Positions 16,589-25,675 are shown, numbered from the stretch's first letter. The stretch is 64,000 bases of DNA from Comamonas sp009360615 (GCF_035784015.1 NZ_JALKOW010000004.1); one strand, 5' to 3'. Made by a program: numbers and translations. The notes: generated by a model not told the origin, from the letters alone.

Positions 16589-17962
16589 TCAGGCCTTCTT
16601 CGCCTTGGTCAGCAGCTGGTCCAGCAGCACCATGGCTTCGTCGATCTCGCTGCGCGAAATCATCAGCGAAGGCGCGAAGGTGATCACATTCTTGTAGTAG
16701 CCGCCCACGTCGAGCACCAGGCCGCGTTTCTGGCCCTGGTATTCCAGGCCGCCTTCGAGGCCGATGTCCACCATCTTGTCCAGCAGCGCCTTGTTGGGCG
16801 TGAAGCCGTCCTCGGTGCAGATCTCGGCACGCAGCGCCAGGCCCAGGCCGTCCACATCGCCGATTTCCTTGTGGCGCTTCTGCAGCTCCTTGAGGCCTTC
16901 GAGGAAGTAGGCACCCGATTCACGCACCTGACGGCCGAAGTCCATCTCGTGGGTCATCTTCATCACTTCCAGACCCAGGGCCGTGCCCAGCGGGTTGGAG
17001 GCAAACGTGGAGTGGGTGGAGCCGGGCGGGAACACCGTGGGGTTGATCAGCTCTTCGCGGGCCCACAGGCCGGAAAGCGCGTTCAGACCATTGGTCAGCG
17101 CCTTGGCGAACACCAGCACGTCGGGCTTGATGCCGAAGTTTTCCACCGACCACAGCGTGCCGGTTCGCCAGAAGCCCATCTGGATTTCATCGACCACCAT
17201 CAGCACGCCGTGATCGTCCAGCACCTTCTTGAGGCCCTTGAAGAAGTTGGGAGGGGGAACCACGTAGCCCCCGGTGCCCTGGATGGGTTCCACATAGAAG
17301 GCTGCGTATTCGCACTGGTTGGTCTTGGGGTCCCAGACCGCGTGGTATTCGTTTTCGAACTTGCGTGCGAACTCGCGCACGATCTGATCCGAGTATTCCT
17401 CGGCCGTCATGCCCTTGGGGCGGCGGAAAGGGTAGGGGAAGGGGATGAACTGCGCGCGGTCGCTGAAGTGGCCGAAGCGGCGGCGGTAGCGGTAGCTGGA
17501 GGTGATCGAGGAGGCACCCAGCGTACGGCCGTGGTAGCCGCCTTCGAACGCGAACATCAGGCTCTTGCCGCCGCTGGCATTGCGCACGACCTTCAGCGAG
17601 TCCTCGATGGCTTGCGCGCCGCCCACGTTGAAGTGCACGCGGCCGTCGTGGCCCCACTTGCGCTTGGCGTCTTCGGCGATGAACTTGGCCAGCTCGATCT
17701 TGGTGGGGTGCAGGTACTGGCTGGCCACCTGGGGCAGCTCCTGCAGCTGCTCGATCATCTTGGCTTCAAGACGCTTGTTCTTGTAGCCGAAGTTGACGGC
17801 CGAATACCACATCTGCAGGTCGAGGTAGGAAGTGCCTGCGTCGTCGTACATGTAGCTGCCTTCGCAGCCCGTGAAAATCTTCGGAGGATTGACGTAGTGG
17901 ACGGTGTCGCCAAACGAGCAGTATTTGGCTTCGTCAGCCAGCAATTGGGCAGTATTGATCAC
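16589..17962 (-). CDS. Class III PLP aminotransferase
   Basis: A 457-residue fold-type I aminotransferase of class III (ornithine/acetylornithine/4-aminobutyrate type). The cofactor aspartate is in VVDEIQMGFWRTG (D258) and the Schiff-base lysine is K287 in FAKALTNGL. FEGGYHGRTLGA (139-150) is the class hallmark. I start at the GTG at 17962 because family homology begins there (VINTAQLLADEAKYC) and GGAG lies 11 bases upstream; longer frames have unrelated sequence. It stands alone after recQ, so context does not reveal the substrate. A diamine or omega-amino acid is likely. Confidence 0.8.
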   Translation of the reverse strand: MINTAQLLADEAKYCSFGDTVHYVNPPKIFTGCEGSYMYDDAGTSYLDLQMWYSAVNFGYKNKRLEAKMIEQLQELPQVASQYLHPTKIELAKFIAEDAKRKWGHDGRVHFNVGGAQAIEDSLKVVRNASGGKSLMFAFEGGYHGRTLGASSITSSYRYRRRFGHFSDRAQFIPFPYPFRRPKGMTAEEYSDQIVREFARKFENEYHAVWDPKTNQCEYAAFYVEPIQGTGGYVVPPPNFFKGLKKVLDDHGVLMVVDEIQMGFWRTGTLWSVENFGIKPDVLVFAKALTNGLNALSGLWAREELINPTVFPPGSTHSTFASNPLGTALGLEVMKMTHEMDFGRQVRESGAYFLEGLKELQKRHKEIGDVDGLGLALRAEICTEDGFTPNKALLDKMVDIGLEGGLEYQGQKRGLVLDVGGYYKNVITFAPSLMISRSEIDEAMVLLDQLLTKAKKA

Positions 17963-18194
17963 AGCAGAAAGTGCTCCGCAAAAATGGATTCGGTCAACGG
18001 TATGCGGCAGCAGTGTGCGTTTGCAATATTTCCGGGCTGTCGAGCATTTGTGTGGGAATTGTGGAGAGGCCATCGTCGGCCGGCTTCCCGACGCTTGAAT
18101 GGCGTTGCCGTGGCGACAGGCCTGCCCGGCAGGCTGCACGTTGCGGACTTCCCCTGCGCACTCCTGGGGGGCTGAGGCCGCGGATGCGGCCCGA

Positions 18195-20105
18195 TCAGCC
18201 CAGGGCCACCACGCGCAGCACCTCCGCGCCATAGGCATCGAGCTTCTTGGTGCCCATGCCGCTGACGCCTTGCAGCTCCTGCAGGCTCTGGGGGTTGAGT
18301 TCTGCAATCGATGCCAGGGTGGCGTCGTGGAAGATCACATAGGCCGGCAGATTGTGCGACTTGGCCACTTCGGCGCGCCAGGCCTTGAGGTTGATGAAGC
18401 GCACCTGGGCGTCGGGTCCCAGATTGACCGCCGCGGCATTGGCTGCGGATTTCTTGCCCTGCTTCCTGCTGCGCGATGCGGCCACGGCCTCGCGCAGCTG
18501 TACCTGCACCTCGCCCTTGAGCACGGCCCGCGAGCCGGCAGCCAGACACAGGGTGTCGAACACATGGCCGCTGTTCTCGCTCACCACCTTGTGCAGGCCC
18601 AGGGCCCCCGTGGCCAGCAGCTGCCGCATCACGGCGCGCAACTGCGGCTCCGAATACTCCTTGCCGATGCCGAAGGTGGAGACCTTGTCATGCCCGTACT
18701 GCGTGACCTTGTCGGTCACCTTGCCGCGCAGAACGTCCATGATGTGGCCTGCGCCATAGGTCAGGCCGCTGGCCTCATGCACGCGGAAGATGGTGGACAG
18801 CAGCTTGCGCGCCGCATCCGTGCCATCCCACAGCGCCGGTGGCTCGAGGCAGTTGTCGCAGTTGCCGCAATGGGTCCTGGCTGTCGCCTGCAAAGGGCGG
18901 CCTTCGCCGGAGGGACCCAGTCCGTACTCTTCGCCAAAATAGGCCAGCAGGCGCACACGGCGACAGTCCGTGGCCTCGGCCAGACCGAGCAAGGCATCGA
19001 GCTTGCCGCGCATCACCTGCTTGAACGGTTCCTCGGCCGGGCTTTCGTCGATCATGCGGCGCTGGTTGACCACGTCGCTGAGACCGTAGGCCATCCAGGC
19101 ATCGGCGGGCAGGCCGTCGCGGCCGGCACGACCGGTTTCCTGGTAGTAGCCCTCGATGTTCTTGGGCATGTCCACATGGGCCACAAAGCGCACATCGGGC
19201 TTGTTGATGCCCATGCCGAAGGCGATGGTCGCCACCATGACCACGCCGTCCTCGCGCAAGAAGCGGTCCTGGTGGCTCTGGCGCATGTCCTGGGGCAGGC
19301 CTGCGTGATAGGGCAGGGCATTGATGCCGTTCTGCACCAGGGTCTGGGCCAGCTCCTCGACACGCTTGCGCGACTGGCAATAGACCACGCCGGCCTCGCC
19401 CTCGTGCTCGCGCTCTATGAAGCGCAGCAGCTGGTTGCTGACGTCCTTTTTCTCGACGATCTTGTAGTGGATGTTCGGGCGGTCGAAACTGCTGATGAAA
19501 TGCCGGGCTGCTTCCAGCTGCAGGCGCTCGATGATGTCGGCGCGTGTCAGCGCATCGGCAGTGGCGGTCAGCGCAATGCGCGGCACCTCGGCATAGCGCT
19601 GGTGCAGCACGGTCAGCGCGCGATATTCGGGGCGGAAGTCGTGCCCCCACTGGCTCACGCAATGCGCCTCGTCGATGGCGAACAGCGACAGCTTGCCCTG
19701 AGCATGAAGATCGTCAAGCAGGCCCAGGAAACGTGGTGTGTTCAGCCGCTCGGGCGCAGCGTAGAGCAGGGTGATGTCGCCGCTTTGCAGGCGCAGCTCC
19801 ACCTCCTGCGTCTCGTCGTAGCTGAGGGTGGAGTTCAGATAGGCCGCGCTGATGCCGGCCTCGTGCAGCGCACCGACCTGGTCGTGCATGAGCGCAATCA
19901 GCGGCGAGACCACGATCGTCACGCCATGGCCGAGCTGCTGGCGCGCGATGGCCGGAACCTGATAGCACAGCGATTTGCCGCCGCCCGTGGGCATGAGAAC
20001 CAGCGCATCGCCGCCGTTGATGACATGCGAGACGATGGCCTGCTGGGGGCCACGGAATTGCTCGTAGCCAAAAACGGCTTGCAGAATGGATTGCGCGGAA
20101 GACAC
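18195..20105 (-). CDS. recQ: ATP-dependent DNA helicase RecQ
   Basis: A 636-residue 3'-5' DNA helicase for recombination and replication-fork repair. Walker A is PTGGGKS (about 39-45), the box II is DEAH (145-148) with the aromatic-rich loop after it, motif VI is QETGRAGRDG, and the zinc-binding RQC cysteines include the cluster HCGNCDNC. A C-terminal HRDC domain ends the protein (GVSGMGTKKLDAYG). I choose the GTG at 20105 (AAGAG about 8 bases upstream) since it gives the usual short N-terminus. An ATG at 20153 would add 16 atypical residues. Confidence 0.95.
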   Translation of the reverse strand: MSSAQSILQAVFGYEQFRGPQQAIVSHVINGGDALVLMPTGGGKSLCYQVPAIARQQLGHGVTIVVSPLIALMHDQVGALHEAGISAAYLNSTLSYDETQEVELRLQSGDITLLYAAPERLNTPRFLGLLDDLHAQGKLSLFAIDEAHCVSQWGHDFRPEYRALTVLHQRYAEVPRIALTATADALTRADIIERLQLEAARHFISSFDRPNIHYKIVEKKDVSNQLLRFIEREHEGEAGVVYCQSRKRVEELAQTLVQNGINALPYHAGLPQDMRQSHQDRFLREDGVVMVATIAFGMGINKPDVRFVAHVDMPKNIEGYYQETGRAGRDGLPADAWMAYGLSDVVNQRRMIDESPAEEPFKQVMRGKLDALLGLAEATDCRRVRLLAYFGEEYGLGPSGEGRPLQATARTHCGNCDNCLEPPALWDGTDAARKLLSTIFRVHEASGLTYGAGHIMDVLRGKVTDKVTQYGHDKVSTFGIGKEYSEPQLRAVMRQLLATGALGLHKVVSENSGHVFDTLCLAAGSRAVLKGEVQVQLREAVAASRSRKQGKKSAANAAAVNLGPDAQVRFINLKAWRAEVAKSHNLPAYVIFHDATLASIAELNPQSLQELQGVSGMGTKKLDAYGAEVLRVVALG

Positions 20106-20242
20106 CGGATACTCTTGAATCGATAGCTGGTAGCGCCTGCAGTGTAAGGACATGAGGATGATTTATCCTCAAATGCAAGCATCAGAACTGGCCCTATTGT
20201 GCGCCGCGACCCGACGCGCTGTCCGGGCCGGGTTATGCGCAA

Positions 20243-20977
20243 TCAGGCTGTCGTCCCGAGGGTTGAGGGCGAAAAATGCGCGTCCAGCTCGTAGAGATCG
20301 GCGGGATAGGTCAGGCGTACAAAGGTGATGGGCAACTGCCCGGTCCAGGTGCGGCGGTCGATCACCAGGCAGGGAGAGCCGGGGGGAATCTCCAGCAGGC
20401 CTGCGGTTTCCTCGCTGGCGGCCTCGGCACGAATGCGGTGCTCAGCCGAGCTCCAGGGCACATGGTTGACCATCCAGGAGCTGGGGCTGTGTTCGGTGAA
20501 CGGCTCATGCTCGGCGTCCGGTACCGATTCGAGATTGATCAGGCGGTCTTCGATGCAGAAAGGCCGGGAGCCGGCCATGTGTAGACATCGCACATGGACG
20601 ATGGAGGCCGGACGGGTCATGCGCATGGCCTCCATGTCCTCGCTCGTGCTGGGCCGCTGCTTGCGGCTGAGCGGCCTGCTCGAATATTCCTGCCCCATGC
20701 CCAGCACCACCTGGCGCAGATCGGGAATCTCCAGCACTGCCGAGCTGGTTTGCGGGCGCGTCACAAAGCTCCCCGCCTTGCGCTTGCGCACCAGCAGACC
20801 GGCCTCGGCCAGCTTGTTCAGCACCTTGCTCACCGTCATGCGCGAGCACTGGTAATGGACGGTCAGCTCCATCTCCGACGGGATGCGATAGCCGGGCGGC
20901 CAGCGGCCACTGAGAATGTTCTGTTCAATCTCGGTGAGAATTTTTCCGTGCAGCGACATGGAAGAGTGTTTGTCCAT
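20243..20977 (-). CDS. GntR-family regulator, HutC subfamily
   Basis: A 244-residue repressor-type protein with an N-terminal winged helix (about 8-75; IPSEMELTVHYQCSRMTVSKVLNKL) and a UTRA ligand domain that closes with the usual VIDRRTW and FVRLTYP-type ending. It is diverged from the two HutC proteins of the hut cluster (27329-28084 and 29787-30503). It follows the acyl-CoA dehydrogenase gene by 45 bases on the same strand and could be the last gene of that operon. No GT-N-TA-N-AC box lies in front of it. The effector may be a carboxylic acid related to what the CoA-transferase acts on. Confidence 0.8.
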   Translation of the reverse strand: MDKHSSMSLHGKILTEIEQNILSGRWPPGYRIPSEMELTVHYQCSRMTVSKVLNKLAEAGLLVRKRKAGSFVTRPQTSSAVLEIPDLRQVVLGMGQEYSSRPLSRKQRPSTSEDMEAMRMTRPASIVHVRCLHMAGSRPFCIEDRLINLESVPDAEHEPFTEHSPSSWMVNHVPWSSAEHRIRAEAASEETAGLLEIPPGSPCLVIDRRTWTGQLPITFVRLTYPADLYELDAHFSPSTLGTTA

Positions 20978-21022
20978 GGAGTGGATTACACCAGCAAATC
21001 CGCGCGGGCGCCGCTGCGATTC

Positions 21023-22171
21023 CTAGGTGTTCAGTACGGCACGCGCAATGATGGTGCGCTGAATCTCGGAAGAGCCTTCGTAGATGCGCAGGATGCGGGC
21101 GTCGCGCACATAGCGCTCCAGAGGCATTTCACGGGTATAGCCGTAGCCGCCATGGATCTGCAGCGCTTCGTCGGTCACGAAGCCCACCATCTCCGAGGCG
21201 AACAGCTTGGCCATGGCCGACTGCTGGGTGAAGGGCTGGCCCTGCTGGCGCAGGGCCAGGGCCTGCATGGTCAGCGCCCAGGCGGCTTCCAGGCGCAGTT
21301 TCATGTCGGCGAGCTTGAACTGGATGGCCTGCTTGCCGGCGATGGGCTCGCCGCCCACCAGGCGCTGGTTGGCCCAGTCGGACGCCGCCTTGAGCGCGGC
21401 CTCGGCGATTCCCAGGGAGGTCGCTGCCACGTCCAGGCGGCTGTTGTCCAGCACCTTCATGGCGGTCCTGAAGCCGGTGCCCTCGGCGCCGAGGCGGTTG
21501 GCGGCAGGAACGCGCACGCCGTCGAGCGAGACTTCGAAGGCATGGCCGCCGCGGATTCCCATGAGCTTCTCGGGCGACGATATCTGTATGCCGGGCAGGT
21601 CGCGCGGCACGATGAAGGCGCTGACCCCGCGTGCCGCAGCCTCGGCATCGGTTTTGGCGAAGACCACCATGAAGCGGGCCTCTGCCGCATTCGAGATGAA
21701 GTGCTTGACTCCCGTGATCAGATAGTCGTCGCCGTCACGCACGGCCCGGGTGCGCATGTCTGCCGGGTGGGATCCGCCGCGCGGCTCGGTCAGCGCAAAG
21801 GCGGCCAGCCATTCCCCGCTGGCACAGCGCGGCAGCCATTGCTCACGCTGGCTGTCATCGCCGCCGATGAGAACGGCATCCGTGCCCAGGTAGTGGGCAC
21901 CGATCATGGACGAGGTCGCGGCACAGGCGCGCGAGATGGCGACCAGCGACATCAGCATGGCGGTGGGGGTGACGCCCGGCCCGCCAAAGCGCTCCGGCAG
22001 ATTCATGCCCATCACACCCAGAGCGGACAGGCCGGGCACATGGCGCGTGGCGGAAAACGCCTCCTCGTCCATGGCCTGGGCCACGGGGGCCAGGGTTTCC
22101 TCGGCAAAGCGTGCCACCGCATCGGCAACGGCCTGGTCTTCTTCGGTCGCCCCCAGTCGAATCAATGACAT
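21023..22171 (-). CDS. Acyl-CoA dehydrogenase
   Basis: A 382-residue FAD-dependent acyl-CoA dehydrogenase. It has the family blocks AFALTEPRGGSHPADM (flavin/substrate binding) and the C-terminal signature QIHGGYGYTREMPLERYVRDARI. The expected catalytic glutamate position falls in the YEGSSEIQ segment near the C-terminus. The ATG at 22171 is chosen because AAGGAGAG stands 7-14 bases upstream. It follows the CoA-transferase gene by 32 bases, and the pair would activate a free acid to its CoA thioester and introduce an alpha-beta double bond. Chain length or ring substrate cannot be read from the sequence. Confidence 0.9.
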   Translation of the reverse strand: MSLIRLGATEEDQAVADAVARFAEETLAPVAQAMDEEAFSATRHVPGLSALGVMGMNLPERFGGPGVTPTAMLMSLVAISRACAATSSMIGAHYLGTDAVLIGGDDSQREQWLPRCASGEWLAAFALTEPRGGSHPADMRTRAVRDGDDYLITGVKHFISNAAEARFMVVFAKTDAEAAARGVSAFIVPRDLPGIQISSPEKLMGIRGGHAFEVSLDGVRVPAANRLGAEGTGFRTAMKVLDNSRLDVAATSLGIAEAALKAASDWANQRLVGGEPIAGKQAIQFKLADMKLRLEAAWALTMQALALRQQGQPFTQQSAMAKLFASEMVGFVTDEALQIHGGYGYTREMPLERYVRDARILRIYEGSSEIQRTIIARAVLNT

Positions 22172-22203
22172 GTCGATCTCTCCTTGTTTTGTTCCAATCC
22201 AAA

Positions 22204-23415
22204 TCAACCCAGGGCACCTGCTTCGCGCAAGGCGGCGATGGCCTCGCTGCTGCGGCCCAGCCAGCTTTGCAGCAACAGCTCCGTGTGCTCGCCCAGGGCC
22301 GGTGCGCGTTGCGCGCGGTTGGGCAGCGCGCCGCTGAAGTGCACGGGCTGCGTCGGCAGCCGAAGCCCCGGCAGGCGTTCGTCGTCGACCGCGCTGAGCA
22401 GACCACGCGAGCGGATCTGCTCGGAGTCCAAGGCCTGCGCTATGTTCCAGATGGGAGCTGCCGGAACCCCTGCGGCTTCGAGTCGCGCCACCACCTCGGC
22501 CACATCGTGCTGCGTGCTCCAGCCCTCCAGCGCTGCCCGCAAGGCGGGCTCATGGGCCGAACGACTCTCATCGCAGGAAAAGCGCGGATCGCCGGCCAGC
22601 TCGGGCAGGCCCATTGCGGCCGCAGTGGCATCGAACAGCTTCTTGTTCAGCACGGCCAGGGCGTAATGGCCGTCACGCGCCCTGTAGACGCCAAACGGCG
22701 CCGACAGCGGATGCCGGTTGCCCACACGCCGGGCGGGCTGGCCCGTGAACAGATAGCGCGACATCGACGTCGCGAGAAAGCTCAGCGTGGTGTCGAACAT
22801 GGCGACATCGACATGCTGGCCGGTGCCGGTCCTCTGCGCCTGCAGCAGAGCCGCCAGGGTCGCCCAGGACGCAAACAGGCCGGCCACCACATCGCTGACC
22901 GCCTCGCCGACCAGCGTGGGCGCGCCATGAGGTTCGCCGGTGGCCTCCATCAAGCCGCTCATCGCCTGGACAATGATGTCGTAGGCCGGGCGGTGGGCCA
23001 GGGGGCCGGTCTGGCCGAAGCCGGAAACGCTGACATACACCAGCCGGGGATTGAGGGCGCGCAGCGTTTCGGGGCCGATGCCCAGGCGCTCGGCCACGCC
23101 CGGCCTGAAGTTCTCCACCACCACGTCGACCTGACGGACCAGCTCGTGCACCACGGCGACCGCGTGCGCATGCTTGAGGTCCAGCACCAGGCTCTGCTTG
23201 TTGCGATTCATGACCGTGAACAAGGCACTTTGCCCATTCTTCATGGGGCCGATGGCGCGGTAGTCATCGCCCTGGGGCGGCTCCACCTTCACGACCTGCG
23301 CGCCCAGATCGGCCAGCAAGGCCGTGGACATGGGCCCTGCCAGAACCCGGGTGAAATCCAGGATGCGGATGCCGTCCAGCGGACGGGAGGCAGGTTTATC
23401 GGTGGTTTCAAGCAT
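22204..23415 (-). CDS. CaiB/BaiF family (class III) CoA-transferase
   Basis: A 403-residue family III CoA-transferase. It starts PLDGIRILDFTRVLAGPMSTALLADLGA, the diagnostic N-terminus, and has the catalytic aspartate in the region of NRNKQSLVLDLK and VENFRPG. The ATG at 23415 has AGGA 6-9 bases upstream. Members move CoA between carboxylic acids (formyl-CoA, carnitinyl-CoA, succinyl-CoA donors). It is first in a CoA-transferase/acyl-CoA dehydrogenase unit and divergent from a LysR regulator that probably controls it. Confidence 0.88.
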   Translation of the reverse strand: MLETTDKPASRPLDGIRILDFTRVLAGPMSTALLADLGAQVVKVEPPQGDDYRAIGPMKNGQSALFTVMNRNKQSLVLDLKHAHAVAVVHELVRQVDVVVENFRPGVAERLGIGPETLRALNPRLVYVSVSGFGQTGPLAHRPAYDIIVQAMSGLMEATGEPHGAPTLVGEAVSDVVAGLFASWATLAALLQAQRTGTGQHVDVAMFDTTLSFLATSMSRYLFTGQPARRVGNRHPLSAPFGVYRARDGHYALAVLNKKLFDATAAAMGLPELAGDPRFSCDESRSAHEPALRAALEGWSTQHDVAEVVARLEAAGVPAAPIWNIAQALDSEQIRSRGLLSAVDDERLPGLRLPTQPVHFSGALPNRAQRAPALGEHTELLLQSWLGRSSEAIAALREAGALG

Positions 23416-23463
23416 GGCAGTCCTGCGTTTGATCGGATGTGATGTCTGCATGCTGCCCGGGAC

Positions 23464-23486
23464 ATGAATCAAAGGAAAATATTCAT
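23464..23486. promoter_or_regulatory. Candidate LysR box, ATGAAT-N11-ATTCAT
   Basis: ATGAAT (23464-23469) and ATTCAT (23481-23486) form an exact inverted repeat spaced by 11 bases, the T-N11-A geometry of LysR-type binding sites. It lies between the divergent CoA-transferase and LysR genes. Additional ATTCA repeats follow up to the LysR start. Confidence 0.6.
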
Positions 23487-23510
23487 TTCCCATTCATTGG
23501 ATTCAAAAAA

Positions 23511-24404
23511 TTGATTCAAATAAATCTGCGGCAGCTTGAATACTTCGTAGCCGCTGCCCGCTACGGGAGTACGGCCAGGGCGGCGCTGGCCATCCATGTC
23601 TCGCAGCCCTCCATCTCCAAGGCGATCGCCGACCTCGAAGCCCAGTGGGGCGAGAAGCTGTTTGTGCGAAAGCACGCCGTCGGGCTGGACCTGACTGCGG
23701 CGGGGCTGGCCAGAAGCCGGGAAGCCCTGAGCCTGCTGGAGGCTGCGCAACTGCTTCAGGAGCCGCGCAGACAGGAGGTTTCCGGCACGCTGAGGCTGGG
23801 CTTTCTGAGCACGCTGGGTGCGCTGTGGATTCCGCAGCTGCTCACCCAGATGCAAAAGCGCCATCCGTCCATCGAATTCGAGCTGATCGAGGGGGACATC
23901 GCGTCCCTGACCCGACAAGTGGAACGTGGCGAGATCCATGCAGCACTGCAGTATGACCTGGGCCTGGCGCGTCCTCTGCTGACCCTGCATCCGGTGGCCG
24001 CACTGCCGCCCTATGCCTTGCTGCCCGTCAGACATCCTCTGGCCGCAGCGACCAGCGTGAGCCTGTCGGAACTGGCCCGCTTTCCCGTGCTGCTGATCAA
24101 CCTGCCCCAGAGCCGCGATTACTTTCTCTCGCTGTTCCGGGAGGCGGGCGTGGTTCCCACGGTGAGCCATGAGCTGGCGTCGTTCGAGTTGATTCGCTCC
24201 ATGGTCGCCAACGGACATGGCGTCAGCGTGCTGACCACGCGGCCGGTGGTCGACAGAGCCCACGACGGCAAACGACTGGTCTGCAAAAGAATCAAGGGGC
24301 GCGTCGCCAAGCAGGCCGTGGTGCTGTCGGCCCCCAGGAGCAATGCCTCGGCGCTGATTGCACCATTTCTGACCGTGGCCCGCAGCGTGATTGCACCCGA
24401 CTAG
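23511..24404 (+). CDS. LysR-family transcriptional regulator
   Basis: A 297-residue LysR-type activator. The N-terminal helix-turn-helix reads LRQLEYFVAAARYGSTARAA followed by HVSQPSISKAIADLE. The effector domain follows (LRLGFLSTLGALWIPQLL). I place the start at the TTG at 23511 because the family N-terminus (IN-LRQLEYF) begins immediately after it; an upstream ATG at 23439 would add sequence that overlaps the promoter and LysR box. It is divergent from the CoA-transferase/acyl-CoA dehydrogenase pair, its likely target. Confidence 0.88.
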   Translation: MIQINLRQLEYFVAAARYGSTARAALAIHVSQPSISKAIADLEAQWGEKLFVRKHAVGLDLTAAGLARSREALSLLEAAQLLQEPRRQEVSGTLRLGFLSTLGALWIPQLLTQMQKRHPSIEFELIEGDIASLTRQVERGEIHAALQYDLGLARPLLTLHPVAALPPYALLPVRHPLAAATSVSLSELARFPVLLINLPQSRDYFLSLFREAGVVPTVSHELASFELIRSMVANGHGVSVLTTRPVVDRAHDGKRLVCKRIKGRVAKQAVVLSAPRSNASALIAPFLTVARSVIAPD

Positions 24405-24494
24405 CGCAGGCCGGGTGCTTTTCGGTGCGCCATCCGTCAGACCGATTCCAGGGCGGCGGCTTCTTCCCCCTGTCCGCTGGGCGTGCGGGCGGAG

Positions 24495-24510
24495 TGGCAC
24501 GCCGTTTGCT
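24495..24510 (+). promoter_or_regulatory. Sigma-54 (RpoN) -24/-12 promoter
   Basis: TGGCACG-N4-TTGCT fits the sigma-54 consensus at every conserved position, with the GG and GC exactly 10 bases apart. Transcription would start near 24520, about 170 bases before the ABC importer gene, and two HutC-type boxes lie just downstream. Sigma-54 control of hut genes under CbrAB/NtrC is known in Pseudomonas; here it is inferred from sequence. Confidence 0.75.
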
Positions 24511-24529
24511 TAATCCGCTGGCTGGTCCA

Positions 24530-24539
24530 TGTCTATACA
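24530..24539. promoter_or_regulatory. HutC-type operator (TGTCTATACA)
   Basis: Matches the HutC-subfamily pattern GT-N-TA-N-AC. It lies about 10 bases past the predicted sigma-54 start site, a position where a bound repressor would block elongation or open-complex escape. Its reverse complement is identical to the box in front of hutH at 28132-28141. Confidence 0.6.
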
Positions 24540-24576
24540 GCTGCAGCAGCTCTCGCCTATGACGCTCGGGTAAGCC

Positions 24577-24586
24577 TGTATATACA
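24577..24586. promoter_or_regulatory. HutC-type operator (TGTATATACA, perfect palindrome)
   Basis: A perfect 10-base palindrome matching GT-N-TA-N-AC, in the leader of the ABC importer operon, 47 bases after the first box. The spacing, between four and five helical turns, would allow looping or cooperative binding. Confidence 0.6.
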
Positions 24587-24689
24587 TGCCTGATCAGCAG
24601 TCACAAACTTCGCTGCCTGCACCATCGTGCAAAGCTAGCAAGTCCGCATCAACAACCGAGCTGCTCTGGCATAGACCGAGGAGAGTCCC

Positions 24690-25658
24690 ATGAAATCGAC
24701 ACGCCGCGTTCCAACTTGGCAATTGGCATTGGCCGCAACCGTACTAGTGTCTGCTGCACAGCATGCAGCGGCCCAGGAGACCAAGATCGTCCTGGGCATG
24801 TCGGGGTGGACGGGCTTTGCACCGCTGACGCTTGCGGACAAGGCAGGAATCTTCAAGAAGAACGGCCTCAATGTCGAACTCAAGATGATTCCCCAGAAGG
24901 ACCGGCATCTGGCCCTGGCCTCGGGTGCCGTGCAATGCGCGGCCACCACCGTGGAGACGCATGTGGCCTGGAACACCAATGGTGTGCCGATCGTGCAGAT
25001 CTTCCAGATGGACAAGTCCTATGGCGCGGACGGCATCGCCGTGCGCAACGACGTCAAGAGCTTTGCCGACCTGAAGGGCAAGACCGTCGCCGTCAGCGCG
25101 CCGGGTACGGCTCCTTACTTCGGTCTGGCCTGGATGCTGAACAAGAACGGCATGACGATGAAGGACATCAAGACCGTATCGCTGGAGCCCCAGCCGGCAG
25201 CCCAGGCCTTTGTGTCCGGGCAGAACGATGCGGCCATGACGTACGAGCCCTATCTGTCCACCGTGCGCGCCAACCCGGCGGCCGGAAAGATCCTGGCCAC
25301 CACCATCGACTACCCGATGGTGATGGATACCGTGGGCTGCGATCCCAAGTGGCTCAAGGCCAACACGGCAGCCGCCAGGGCACTGACCCAGTCCTACTTC
25401 GACGCCATCTCCATGATCAATGCCGACAAGGAAAAGAGCTACGAGATCATGGGCGCTGCCGTGAAGCAAAGCGGTGAGCAGTTCGGCAAATCGGCAGCCT
25501 TTCTGAAATGGTCGGACAAGGAAGCCAATCAGAAGTTCTTTGCCAGCGACCTGCTGCCTTTCATGAAGGAGTCTGCCGCCATCCTCAAGGAAGCCGGCGT
25601 GATTCGCAGCATTCCCGAGAACTACGGCGTCATGTACGACGCCAGCTTCATCAAGTAA
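24690..25658 (+). CDS. NitT/TauT-type ABC transporter substrate-binding protein
   Basis: A 322-residue periplasmic binding protein of the NrtA/SsuA/TauA/ThiY group. The signal peptide covers about residues 1-28 (hydrophobic LALAATVLVSAA, cleavage likely after AAA). The mature part opens WTGFAPLTLADKAGIFKKNG and includes SGAVQCAATTVETHVAW, typical of the group. GAGGAG precedes the ATG. It is first of a three-gene importer, behind the sigma-54 promoter and HutC boxes and ahead of hutC-like and hutH genes. I infer it brings in histidine, urocanate or a related imidazole. The usual importers in hut loci are HutXWV or HutT, so this type is notable. Confidence 0.82.
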   Translation: MKSTRRVPTWQLALAATVLVSAAQHAAAQETKIVLGMSGWTGFAPLTLADKAGIFKKNGLNVELKMIPQKDRHLALASGAVQCAATTVETHVAWNTNGVPIVQIFQMDKSYGADGIAVRNDVKSFADLKGKTVAVSAPGTAPYFGLAWMLNKNGMTMKDIKTVSLEPQPAAQAFVSGQNDAAMTYEPYLSTVRANPAAGKILATTIDYPMVMDTVGCDPKWLKANTAAARALTQSYFDAISMINADKEKSYEIMGAAVKQSGEQFGKSAAFLKWSDKEANQKFFASDLLPFMKESAAILKEAGVIRSIPENYGVMYDASFIK

Positions 25659-25675
25659 GCGCAAAGAGGTCGCAC

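Noticed and set aside
16019..18175. A 718-codon open frame on the plus strand opposite the acyltransferase and aminotransferase
   Set aside because: It crosses two well-supported minus-strand genes and shows no recognisable motif; high GC makes such antisense frames common.
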